A DNA stretch of 64,000 nt from Deltaproteobacteria bacterium (lineage in GTDB: Bacteria > Desulfobacterota > GWC2-55-46), in contig JACRET010000005.1 of the NCBI GenBank assembly GCA_016218105.1, forward strand, positions 62,001 through 126,000, read 5' to 3'. Within the stretch, counting starts at the first letter, position 1; every line of letters begins with the position of its first letter. A program made the position numbers and the translations under genes. The notes below the pieces were generated by a model. The model worked only from the letters and a program-made list of their open reading frames with translations, was not told where the DNA came from and searched no databases. This document shows positions 16,559-24,127 of this stretch, piece after piece.

Positions 16559-17833
16559 TTAAAAGAACGCCTGAAGCCTCATCCCGTATACGAAAAAGTC
16601 CTCCGCGTTCTCATCGCCGCCCGGATTTGCCACGTACTGGATATCGGGCGAGATGTGAAAACCGGTCGAGTCGGTCGCGTCCGATATCGCAAGATTATAA
16701 TAAAGCTCCGTGTAATGTTCAACCCCCGAGGAGAACCCTGCGTCAGAGCTTGTCAAAAAGTCCTCGTAGTCCTGCCCGATAAAGGTCGCGCCGTAGCCGA
16801 AACCGACCCTGTCACTTGGCCTTCCGAACGCATCCCCCAGGAGATGCACGCCCGCGCTTACGGTTTTATCGAACTGCGCTACAGTCTCCTTCTGTATCCC
16901 GGCCCTGAACCATACGCCGACGGTGTCTGTCACGAACTGGTCGAACGAAACCCCGAAGCCGCTGTTATCGGCATTCGCAAGGTCCGCGTCATTCGGATTC
17001 GCGGTAGCGGAGACGTCGTCCCTCCCCTGCCTGAGCCATGTATAAAACCTGTAATGGCCATCCTTGTCGAAGGGTTTCAGATTGAAATTCAGTTCAGCCA
17101 TCAGAAAGGGCTTATCGAACGAATCGGTAAAATCACCATTGCCCTCGAACGCGGCAAGGGTTATGTCCATGAATTCGGCGGGGAAGTAAGTAGCCCTTAT
17201 CCCGGGGCTGTAAAAATCAGACGAGCCCCCGAACTCTATTGCCGGATTATTCGTAAAAATATTGGCCAGGAACTGGGCCCTTTCGTTATTCGCGAAATCG
17301 TTCGCGTCAAAATATCCTGTCGGGTCAAGCTGCCCCACCGAGACAGAAAGCCCTTTGAATATCTCATGCTCATAGTATATCTGCGTTAGATGGACACTGT
17401 CGTTATCGAACGACTCCAGGTCGGCGTTCGGGCCGGTTGGGCTCCCGTTCGGGCCCGCGAAGAGTGAAGGCAGATTCCGCGGCCCGGCCCCCCGCTCTAT
17501 ATCAAAGACCACGACGGCCCTGCCGTTCTCGCCAACAGGAGACTCAAGGGCGAGGTCTGCCGAGAGGGCAAGCGCGCCTTTCGTATCCGTATTCGTATTC
17601 GAAACCCCCTGGGCCGTAATGGTTACGCCGCCGCCTATCTTGAGCCCGTATATGCTGTGTATGGGGTGGAACTTGTGCCCAAGCTCATCGACTACCTCCG
17701 TATCCTTTATCCTTTTTTCGAGGTCGCCCACCCTGAGCCTCAAGTCCTCCAATTCCTTTTTCTCATCCGCGAATACGTTCTGGCTCGTAAAAGCAAGCCC
17801 TGCCGCCAAAAGCGCTAATACAAATCTCCTCAT
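16559..17833 (-). CDS. Outer-membrane beta-barrel porin in the cobalt uptake operon
   Basis: The 424-residue product has a signal peptide (MRRFVLALLAAGLAFTSQNVFA) and a short coiled coil (about residues 24-45, EKKELEDLRLRVGDLEKRI). A long beta-rich region follows, with alternating hydrophobic residues and a terminal phenylalanine (MRLQAFF), the usual outer-membrane assembly signal. It resembles the OprB/carbohydrate-selective or phosphate-selective porin type. It starts 35 bases after cbiO and lies upstream of cbtBA, so it should be under the same cobalamin riboswitch. I infer it passes cobalt or a cobalt chelate across the outer membrane. No TonB box or plug is seen, so it is not BtuB. Confidence 0.78.
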   Translation of the reverse strand: MRRFVLALLAAGLAFTSQNVFADEKKELEDLRLRVGDLEKRIKDTEVVDELGHKFHPIHSIYGLKIGGGVTITAQGVSNTNTDTKGALALSADLALESPVGENGRAVVVFDIERGAGPRNLPSLFAGPNGSPTGPNADLESFDNDSVHLTQIYYEHEIFKGLSVSVGQLDPTGYFDANDFANNERAQFLANIFTNNPAIEFGGSSDFYSPGIRATYFPAEFMDITLAAFEGNGDFTDSFDKPFLMAELNFNLKPFDKDGHYRFYTWLRQGRDDVSATANPNDADLANADNSGFGVSFDQFVTDTVGVWFRAGIQKETVAQFDKTVSAGVHLLGDAFGRPSDRVGFGYGATFIGQDYEDFLTSSDAGFSSGVEHYTELYYNLAISDATDSTGFHISPDIQYVANPGGDENAEDFFVYGMRLQAFF

Positions 17834-17868
17834 CTCGCCGCCCCTCCGTCTAAGGTTTTTTTGGTGCC

Positions 17869-18681
17869 TTACTCGTGGTCATCATGGGTCGAGAACGGCC
17901 CATGGCTGTGGATGTGTATTATGCCCCCGTGCCGATGCGTATGCTCGTGTATTATATTTGATCTAAGTAGCAGGTCTTTATCTTTCAGTATCGAGTCCGT
18001 AGCGCCGTCAGCGGCGATCATGTGAGATTCGTCTATGACGATCACCCTGTCCGACAGGTCTTCTATAAGGCTTAGGTCATGCGTGCACATTATGCATGTC
18101 TTCTTAAGGTCTTTAAGGCCCTGGAGGATCTCAAAGAGCCAGACCTGGGTCCTCGGGTCAAGCCCGTTCGTCGGCTCGTCAAGGAGCAGCACATCCGGGT
18201 TTATCGAGAGCACGGATGCTATGGCCACCTTTTTCTTTTCGCCGCTGCTGAGCGCGTACGGCGGCCTGTCTCTCAAGGCCGCGATGCCCAGCATATCAAG
18301 GAGGCCTTCCGTCCTCTGTCTTACCTCGTCTTTCGGCAGATCCAGCTGCAGAGGCCCGAACGCCACCTCATCGAACACAGTCGGGCAGAAGAGCTGCACG
18401 TCCGGCTCAGGGAATACAAATCCGACACGCTCCCTGAAGCACTTAAGCAATCCGCCCTTGAGGGTATCTTCCGTGACCGCGTCCCCGTAGAACCTGACCG
18501 TGCCCGATGTCGGGAAGACAAGCCCGTTGAGTATCTTTAATAACGTAGACTTGCCGCTGCCGTTGGCCCCGAGTATGCCGAGGCTTTCGCCCGGGCCGAT
18601 GCTGAAGTTTACGTCCCTGAGGGCGAATGAGTTGCCGTAAGCGAAACTTACGGAAGCAAGGCTAAAGACCTCTTCTTTCAT
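17869..18681 (-). CDS. cbiO: Cobalt ECF transporter ATPase CbiO with histidine-rich tail
   Basis: The 270-residue ABC ATPase has Walker A (GANGSGKST), a Q loop, the signature LSSGEKKKVA, Walker B (VLLLDEPTNGLD) and the H-loop (CTHDLSL). It energises cobalt import by CbiMQ. After about residue 240 there is an unusual tail rich in histidine (HEHTHRHGGIIHIHSHGPFSTHDDHE). It resembles metal-binding tails of metallochaperones and may gather Co(II) or sense it. An 11-bp tandem repeat lies just upstream, between cbiQ and cbiO. Confidence 0.93.
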   Translation of the reverse strand: MKEEVFSLASVSFAYGNSFALRDVNFSIGPGESLGILGANGSGKSTLLKILNGLVFPTSGTVRFYGDAVTEDTLKGGLLKCFRERVGFVFPEPDVQLFCPTVFDEVAFGPLQLDLPKDEVRQRTEGLLDMLGIAALRDRPPYALSSGEKKKVAIASVLSINPDVLLLDEPTNGLDPRTQVWLFEILQGLKDLKKTCIMCTHDLSLIEDLSDRVIVIDESHMIAADGATDSILKDKDLLLRSNIIHEHTHRHGGIIHIHSHGPFSTHDDHE

Positions 18682-18712
18682 CTTCTCTGGCCTGTCCCCT
18701 TATAAATCCGCC

Positions 18713-18767
18713 CCTATACTCCACCTATACTCCACCTATACTCCACCTATACTCCACCTATACTCCA
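18713..18767. repeat. Tandem repeat of an 11-bp unit, five perfect copies
   Basis: CCTATACTCCA is repeated exactly five times at the cbiQ/cbiO junction. The unit covers the cbiQ stop codon. Read on the minus strand it gives TGGAGTATAGG, so each unit carries a GGTGGAG Shine-Dalgarno-like stretch and a TATAGG. Copy number could change by slippage. Confidence 0.95.
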
Positions 18768-19648
18768 AAAGAGAGGAAGAGGAAGAATATGGTGAAAAAA
18801 AGCCAGAGATAATCCCTCTTCCGCATCGATGGGCTTTTAAAAGATTTTATCCTGCCTGTAAAGCCCCTGGAGGCCATCGCCATATTGACCTCTTCGGCCA
18901 TATTCAGGGACTTCTTTAGCAATAGCGTTATCCGGGACGCGGCCCACCTCTGTGATTCCTTGAGCCCTGTCCGGGTTATAGTCCTTGATTTCCTCGCGAA
19001 AGTCGCGTCTTCAACCGTTTTGACCAGTATAAAAATATACCTGAACGTCATATAAAGGGCGGTCACAAAAAACGACGGAACGTGCAGATCTCGCAGACCC
19101 TTGAAAAAATCAGTCTGCCTGGTCGTAAGGAGAAGGAGCGAGATGAGAGCCACCATTACGCCTACCCTCATGATCAAAAAGAAACCTACGCTCAAGCCTT
19201 CCCTTGTTACCGAGACCTTGACCCCGCTTATCGCAAAATCAAATATATCCGTACCCGGCGTTATGAAACTGAAAAAAACCGGCGCCACCAGGGCAGCGGT
19301 GAATATTAAAGAAGGCAGCACCCTTTTAATAAGCGCGTAAAACCCCACCCCGGAGACGATCGTCGCGGCCGCTACCATCAGAAGCGCCCCGGCAAGCACC
19401 AGTATATGCGCGGTCAGGGAGCACGCCGCGACAAGCGCGAGCATTCCGCCTATCCGCGCCTTTGGCGTCAAGGATTGTAGCGCCCCCGGCCTGGAGGCGT
19501 ATTCCTCGGAGGCCACGGCATCCCTCATGAACGAGGCGATGTTCTCCATGTTTTTCTCAAGAAAGCCCGGCGTGGCAAAGCTATCGCCTTTAGCGCAGGG
19601 CCTGCCGCTCGCTTCCTTGAACCAATCCGGCAGTTTCACCGACGCCAT
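18758..19648 (-). CDS. cbiQ: Cobalt ECF transporter transmembrane protein CbiQ
   Basis: The 296-residue protein has five or so membrane helices after a soluble N-terminal stretch of about 65 residues. The ECF T-component coupling region is present (FARKSRTITRTGL and MAEEVNMAMASRGFTGR, the alanine-arginine-glycine type motifs that contact CbiO). It is somewhat longer than usual CbiQ (about 225-260 residues) because of the N-terminal part. Its start overlaps the end of cbiM by 13 bases and its stop lies inside the 11-bp tandem repeat. It transmits ATP hydrolysis to CbiM. Confidence 0.92.
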   Translation of the reverse strand: MASVKLPDWFKEASGRPCAKGDSFATPGFLEKNMENIASFMRDAVASEEYASRPGALQSLTPKARIGGMLALVAACSLTAHILVLAGALLMVAAATIVSGVGFYALIKRVLPSLIFTAALVAPVFFSFITPGTDIFDFAISGVKVSVTREGLSVGFFLIMRVGVMVALISLLLLTTRQTDFFKGLRDLHVPSFFVTALYMTFRYIFILVKTVEDATFARKSRTITRTGLKESQRWAASRITLLLKKSLNMAEEVNMAMASRGFTGRIKSFKSPSMRKRDYLWLFFTIFFLFLSFGV

Positions 19649-20604
19649 ATCCTGCCCCAGAGAAAAATAATGAAGACTACGGCCAGGCTCCCGATGAGCG
19701 CGGATATTATGTAAAAGGCCGTTGAGCCCAGGCGGCTCTCAAAACCGGGCATAGCGTAGCCGGGAAGTATCCCGTTCCAGAGATCCCCAAACCTCTCCAT
19801 GCCTTCGGGGACATAGCCGACGATATCTTTGATCTCCCCTTTGCCCCATTCTCCCCAAGGGGTGCCGGAGGCTAAAAGGCCCAGCGGTGCAAGTATTATG
19901 AGGAGCGCCAGGAATGCCCATAGCGGCTTTAAGCCCGGCGTTTTCAACAATTCTCCGCTGGTCTTGTGTATGTACGATATTACAAGGGCCGTACCGAGCG
20001 CCTCAACCGGCCCGAAAAACAATAGATGCGGCGCCATCATCGCGGGTATAGATATCGAGAGCGGATAGGGCGCGTAAAGCGGCCTGCCGTCCAGACCTGA
20101 TGCGATCATGGGCTGAATGCCAAGCTCTATCGCCACAGCCAGGGCCGCCAGATTTACCGCTATATAAGCGGCGACACCGGCGGCAGCCGACCTTCTCACA
20201 ACCCCGGGCTCCCCGAACGCCACAGCCCTGTAGACGTAATACCCTCCGAAGCTCATCACAAAGGCCATATTGAAACTATTGGCCCCGATGGCCGTCACCC
20301 CGCCGTCGCCGAAAAGGAACGCCTGAAGTATCACGGCGAGGCTTAAGGCTATTACCCCGGCCCACGGCCCGAGCACTATCGCAACTATCACGCTCCCTAT
20401 CATGTGGCCCGAAGAGCCGCCCGGGATAGGGATGTTGAACATCATTATCACAAAGGTAAACGCCGCGCACAGGGCCAGCAGCGGCAGCTCTTTTAATTTA
20501 AGCGCGGCCTCTACCCTGCGTGAAGCGATATACCAGACCGGCAGCATCACCGCGAAGAATGCCGCTGAGGTCTTCGGGCTTAGATATCCGTCCGGTATAT
20601 GCAT
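19636..20604 (-). CDS. cbiM: Cobalt ECF transporter substrate-binding protein CbiM with CbiN-like C-terminal extension
   Basis: The 322-residue membrane protein begins with MHIPDGYLSP. Its N-terminal Met-His pair is the known cobalt/nickel ligand set in CbiM/NikM, and the conserved PGGSSGHMIG supplies another histidine. The first 215 residues are the CbiM core with about seven helices. The rest (LAPLGLLASGTPWGEWG and a final helix) resembles the PDGLE/CbiN region, which explains the absence of a separate cbiN gene. Cobalt rather than nickel is inferred from the B12 operon. It starts 14 bases after cbiX-cbiC. Confidence 0.93.
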   Translation of the reverse strand: MHIPDGYLSPKTSAAFFAVMLPVWYIASRRVEAALKLKELPLLALCAAFTFVIMMFNIPIPGGSSGHMIGSVIVAIVLGPWAGVIALSLAVILQAFLFGDGGVTAIGANSFNMAFVMSFGGYYVYRAVAFGEPGVVRRSAAAGVAAYIAVNLAALAVAIELGIQPMIASGLDGRPLYAPYPLSISIPAMMAPHLLFFGPVEALGTALVISYIHKTSGELLKTPGLKPLWAFLALLIILAPLGLLASGTPWGEWGKGEIKDIVGYVPEGMERFGDLWNGILPGYAMPGFESRLGSTAFYIISALIGSLAVVFIIFLWGRIWRR

Positions 20605-20618
20605 GGCTGAACCTTGGG

Positions 20619-21638
20619 TTATTTAGCGGCGGCCTCTATGGCCAGCGCGTTTACTATCGCCACAGCCACAGTCGACCCGCCCTTCCTTCCTTCGGAGGCG
20701 ATAAAGGCAAGGCCGCTTTTAATAAGTTCGTCCTTCGCCTCTTTCGCGCCGACAAAGCCGACTGGCACCCCGATGATAAGAGCTGGCCTTGGCGCGCCGT
20801 CCCTGATTATCCTGAGAAGCTCCGCGAGGGCCGTAGGGGCGTTCCCGATGGCGACGATCCCGCCTTCCATATAGGCCGCGGCCTTTCTCATGGATGCCGC
20901 TGTTTTTGTGATGTTGCCGCGCTCCGCCGCTTCCGCAACGTCATCGTCCGATGAAAAACAATAGGTCTTCACCCCGTAAGGGGCGAGCCTGTATTTCATT
21001 ATCCCGGATTCGACCATCCTCACATCCGTTACGATGTTCTTTCCTGCCTTGATCGCCGCCATGCCGGCGTCTATCGCGCCTTTGCTGAAGCGGATGATAT
21101 CCTTGAATTCAAAATCCGCCGTCGAATGTATCACCCGCTTGACTATCGGCAGCTCAAGGGGGGTAAAACGCGACGAGTCCATCTCCTCTCCGATAATGCG
21201 GAAGCTTTCTTTTTCTATCGGATGCTGAGCGAAGGATGCGGGCGCGGGGGCATCTTCCTTGAGCGCCTCCTCTATCCTCTGGACGGTTATGTCTATAAGT
21301 TTACTGTGGAAGCCTAAGTTCTGCGTAAAGGTGAACTCAAGGTCAGGGTACTTCACCCTGGCGGCGTCCATCTCCGAAGGGAGGTCTTTCGTAACATGCA
21401 GACCCATGTACAGGAAGTACGGCATCACCACTATGTCTTTGAAACCCTTTGATACGAGTATATCCACGGCCTCCTGGAAGTCAGGCCTTTCCATCTGCAG
21501 AAAGCCCGGAAGGACGTACCCGTAACCTCCCGCAGTCTCGACGGATTTGGCTACTTTCCTCAGCGTCTCGTTGGCCTCGTGGGCCTTGCTGCCGTGTCCC
21601 AGAAGCAGTATAGCCCTTTTCGAATTCACCTTTGCCAT
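20619..21638 (-). CDS. cbiXC: Fusion of sirohydrochlorin cobaltochelatase CbiX and cobalt-precorrin-8 methylmutase CbiC
   Basis: Of the 339 residues, about 1-120 are a short CbiX (LLLGHGSKAHEANETL with the catalytic His, VVMPYFLYMGLHVTKDLP). It inserts Co(II) into sirohydrochlorin to start the anaerobic pathway. About residues 135-339 are CbiC (VKRVIHSTADFEF with the catalytic His, GNAPTALAELL, GVPVGFVGAKEAK). It moves the C11 methyl to C12 near the end, giving cobyrinic acid. Joining a first and a late step in one chain is notable. The gene is first in the operon, 27 bases downstream of the riboswitch terminator. Confidence 0.94.
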   Translation of the reverse strand: MAKVNSKRAILLLGHGSKAHEANETLRKVAKSVETAGGYGYVLPGFLQMERPDFQEAVDILVSKGFKDIVVMPYFLYMGLHVTKDLPSEMDAARVKYPDLEFTFTQNLGFHSKLIDITVQRIEEALKEDAPAPASFAQHPIEKESFRIIGEEMDSSRFTPLELPIVKRVIHSTADFEFKDIIRFSKGAIDAGMAAIKAGKNIVTDVRMVESGIMKYRLAPYGVKTYCFSSDDDVAEAAERGNITKTAASMRKAAAYMEGGIVAIGNAPTALAELLRIIRDGAPRPALIIGVPVGFVGAKEAKDELIKSGLAFIASEGRKGGSTVAVAIVNALAIEAAAK

Positions 21639-21664
21639 CTTAGCTCTCCATTAAGTCCGGAAAT

Positions 21665-21698
21665 AAAAAAAACCCCGCTTCAAACAAGAAGGGGGGGT
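21665..21698 (-). terminator. Intrinsic terminator downstream of the cobalamin riboswitch
   Basis: On the minus strand a C-rich arm ending in CTTC pairs with GAAGCGGGGT across a short T-rich loop, with one mismatch, and is followed by eight U residues. It lies between the aptamer and the cbiX-cbiC start, as expected of a transcription attenuator. Confidence 0.8.
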
Positions 21699-21764
21699 CG
21701 GAAATTCAAAAAATAAGCCTCTCCAAAACCCTCACCTTCTTTACCGTCGAAGAACACGTGAGGC

Positions 21765-21945
21765 ATATCAAGGGCAGGTCTCCTGACTTACGGTTCGTCC
21801 TAATCTCCGCGCCTTCCCGGCTATCGCCAGTGGCAAAAATGCGGATTTCGTCACCGTTTACAGTGGCGGGTCCGTTCCCGATTCTCTGATCCAGCATACA
21901 GAACACGGGATTCCCTTTTAATTCCCCCTTGAAAGGGGAACACCC
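21765..21945 (-). ncRNA. Cobalamin (adenosylcobalamin-type) riboswitch
   Basis: The minus strand carries GCCACTGG (the B12 box region) followed by GCGATAGCCGGGAAGG, then AGTCAGGAGACCTGCC, the most conserved element of the cobalamin riboswitch. Its 5' part has the GGGTGTTCCCC...GGGGGAATTAAAAGGGAATCC hairpin that begins most such elements. It precedes cbiX-cbiC and probably governs the entire operon down to deoB, shutting it off when cobalamin is plentiful. Confidence 0.95.
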
Positions 21946-21961
21946 TGATATGACCGGACAA

Positions 21962-21990
21962 TCATTACATTTTTAAAGAGCCTCTGTCAA
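21962..21990 (-). promoter_or_regulatory. Possible sigma-70 promoter for the cobalamin operon
   Basis: TTGACA (21985-21990) is followed after about 17 bases by TAATGA-like sequence preceded by TG. This would start transcription about ten bases upstream of the riboswitch. The -10 match is weak. Confidence 0.4.
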
Positions 21991-21998
21991 GGCCCTTG

Positions 21999-22928
21999 TT
22001 ATTCAACAGGCTTGCTGCTGAAATCCCTCTCAGGCCTCGCTGCCTTTTCCATCTCCAGGAGCGTCCGGCCTTTCCTGAATATCCTCACTATCCCGGTTGA
22101 GCCCGAAATAGTTATGGCGATTGCGTCGGTAACGTCCGTAATACCGGCCGCGGCCATGTGCCGGCACCCGAGGCCGGGCTTGTGCCCCTCCTCCTCCAAT
22201 GCCGCGTCGAGATGAACCCCGGCGCTCATCACGATCCCGTCTTCCCTGATGATAAAGGCGCCGTCAAGGAGGGCGAACTCCTTGATCGTCTCGTGCACCG
22301 CCTCATCCATGATGTTCCTGGTCTCTTCCGGATAGCCCTTGAACGGGTTCATGATGAGGGGACGGCTGAGCTTCTCCACTCTTTCATGGTCGCCGATTAC
22401 GAACGTCGTGCCTACGGCCTTGCCTTCCCTGCCTTCGCTCGAAAGCTCGAGCGCGATATTCAAGACCGTCTCTATCACCTCGGGCTTTACTTTTTTCAAC
22501 AGGTCTTTCGAGATGCCCCTCGTAGTAAATATCTCAGTCTCTTTCTCAAGGTCGATCGCTATAAGCGTATCGAGGACGCCTCTGGCAGGGAGCCCCGTAA
22601 GGCATACTATCCTCTCGCAGCTCTTTATAGCCGACTCCGTGATGCACATGATGGTCGAGAGCTTTATCTGTCCTATCCTCGTTAGCTTTACCTCCGGGAG
22701 CTTGACTACCCCCTTAAGCTCATCCCTGTACGGCTTAAGGTCCAAAAGCGTCTCGGGCTTCTGCGTGACCAGTACGAGGTCTTTTTTACGGGCGGATTCC
22801 TTCCAGAACCTCCAGTCTTCGGTCGCGTCGAGAAACACGATTATCGCCGAGGCCTTTGTGCCGTCCATGAGGCCTAGCGCGTTCTCAAACATTATCTTAT
22901 TCATTTCAGACGAGATTTTTTTTGTCAT
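21999..22928 (-). CDS. DacZ/CdaZ-type diadenylate cyclase (c-di-AMP synthase)
   Basis: The 309-residue protein has an N-terminal alpha/beta domain (about 1-160) like the pyruvate-kinase-type domain of archaeal DacZ. The C-terminal DisA_N/DAC domain carries the DGA motif at 222-224 (LLDGAFII) and GCRHMAAAGIT at 255-263. Active DAC enzymes usually have RHR, whereas here the third residue is methionine. The late TISGSTGIVRIF strand is also typical. It would make c-di-AMP from two ATP. It overlaps the end of trmJ by 23 bases, so the two are cotranscribed and translationally coupled. No c-di-AMP phosphodiesterase or receptor is recognised in the window. Activity is likely but not certain. Confidence 0.8.
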   Translation of the reverse strand: MTKKISSEMNKIMFENALGLMDGTKASAIIVFLDATEDWRFWKESARKKDLVLVTQKPETLLDLKPYRDELKGVVKLPEVKLTRIGQIKLSTIMCITESAIKSCERIVCLTGLPARGVLDTLIAIDLEKETEIFTTRGISKDLLKKVKPEVIETVLNIALELSSEGREGKAVGTTFVIGDHERVEKLSRPLIMNPFKGYPEETRNIMDEAVHETIKEFALLDGAFIIREDGIVMSAGVHLDAALEEEGHKPGLGCRHMAAAGITDVTDAIAITISGSTGIVRIFRKGRTLLEMEKAARPERDFSSKPVE

Positions 22929-23697
22929 CGTCTTTAAAACCTTTTGGCGCGACCCTCGCCTCTATCTGTGTAAATATGCCCCTGAGCATATTTATCTCTT
23001 TCTGCATAAGCCCTGTCCTTCCAAGGAGCTTTCTAAAGCTCCTCAAGATAGCCTCCAATAGATACTCTCCCCCCTGCTCCCCGTAATCGAGCGCCCTGAG
23101 TGCCGCCTCCATATGGATATACATCCTCTCAAGCTCTTCGCGGGGCGCGACCTCCACGGCAGGCTTTACGGAGCCCTTCTCCACGAACAGATGATAGCAG
23201 ACGGTGAATACCGCGTGAGAGAGGTTGATGGAGGGATAATCGTCGTGCGTCGGTATCTCGACGAGCATATCGCAAAGGGGTATCTCCTCGTTCTCCAGGC
23301 CCCTGTCTTCCCTGCCGAAAAGGATCGAAACGCGGTTGGACGCGCTGAACTCCAATATCCTGGGCGCCGCTTCCTGAAGCGTAAGCACGGGATACCTTAT
23401 CTTGCCCATCCTCCGGGTAGTGCCTATGATAAGCCCTGTTTCCTTCAAGCACTCATCCAATGTGCTGACGACGCGCGCGCCCTTAAGGATGTCATCGGCT
23501 TTGCAGGCGAATGAATAGGACTCGTTGTTGAGATATTCGCAGGGATTTACAAGGACAAGTTCCGAAAAGCCAGTATTTTTCATGGCCCTCGCCACGCTTC
23601 CGACGTTTCCTGAGCTTTGGGGCTCAACGAGGACTATCGATATGTTCTTCTGTGTTAAAATGTTTCCCTTCGGCTTATGACGGCGGCCGTGAGCCAT
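22906..23697 (-). CDS. trmJ: tRNA (cytidine/uridine-32-2'-O)-methyltransferase TrmJ
   Basis: The 263-residue SPOUT-class methyltransferase shows SIVLVEPQSSGNVGSVARAMKNTGF near the start, ILFGREDRGLENEEI and IPTHDDYPSINLSHAV. These are the knot-forming SAM-binding motifs of the TrmJ subgroup. It methylates the ribose of nucleotide 32 in tRNA. A C-terminal helical region of about 80 residues follows, as in TrmJ. The exact start is uncertain: the first 15 residues are poorly conserved. It overlaps the diadenylate cyclase downstream. Confidence 0.88.
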   Translation of the reverse strand: MAHGRRHKPKGNILTQKNISIVLVEPQSSGNVGSVARAMKNTGFSELVLVNPCEYLNNESYSFACKADDILKGARVVSTLDECLKETGLIIGTTRRMGKIRYPVLTLQEAAPRILEFSASNRVSILFGREDRGLENEEIPLCDMLVEIPTHDDYPSINLSHAVFTVCYHLFVEKGSVKPAVEVAPREELERMYIHMEAALRALDYGEQGGEYLLEAILRSFRKLLGRTGLMQKEINMLRGIFTQIEARVAPKGFKDDDKKNLV

Positions 23698-23791
23698 TTT
23701 CCTCTCCGGTTTTGCTGTGATTATAGCTTAGTATAGCAAAATCGGAAAGGACTTGAAATATCAGATTAGGGCCTTCGCAGGGGCGGGGGGA

Positions 23792-24080
23792 CTTTTTCAG
23801 CAGCCTGTCAGACGAGAGGGGACTAAGGGAGGGTGAAATTCCGGCCTCTTGGTAAAAGGCCTTTTTGCGCGCTGTCGCGCGCCTTCGGGGTATTGGCTCT
23901 GCTCGCTGTCGGCTTGCTTCCTTTGATAAAGCTGAAGCCCGGTCGCTCGCCTCCTTTATGCTCGCTACGCAATACCCCCTGTGATTTTTTAAAACAAAAG
24001 CAAAAACAGCTGTCAGTGCGAGCAGAGCGAAGCAATCTCGGTTAAATATCCCCCTCACCCAGCCTATCCCCAAATGGGAA
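23792..24080. repeat. Composite of dispersed repeats between trmJ and cobO
   Basis: It begins with CTTTTTCAGCAGCCTG (23792-23807) and continues with the roughly 135-bp block bounded by GGGGTATTG and CAATACCCC (23851-23990). Next come a GTCAGTGCGAGCAGAGCGAAGC block and the CCTCACCCAGCC fragment. It fills most of the 430-bp divergent gap. The apparent leftward reading frame across it is a repeat by-product. Confidence 0.7.
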
Positions 24081-24115
24081 GAAAATCCATCGATTTATCA
24101 TACAAAAAAACCTGT

Positions 24116-24121
24116 TATACT
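24116..24121 (+). promoter_or_regulatory. TATACT -10-like hexamer six bases before the cobO start
   Basis: TATACT ends six bases before the ATG at 24128 and no Shine-Dalgarno is visible. If this is the -10 box, the message would be leaderless or nearly so. No good -35 accompanies it, so this is tentative. Confidence 0.35.
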
Positions 24122-24127
24122 TTAGTA

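Noticed and set aside
18713-18767. CRISPR-like array
   Set aside because: The units are 11 bp and contiguous with no spacers; a simple tandem repeat.
23675-24073. Leftward gene across the trmJ-cobO gap
   Set aside because: Its residues come from dispersed repeat DNA and recur at 27.5 and 63.1 kb; no start signal, codon usage unlike neighbours.
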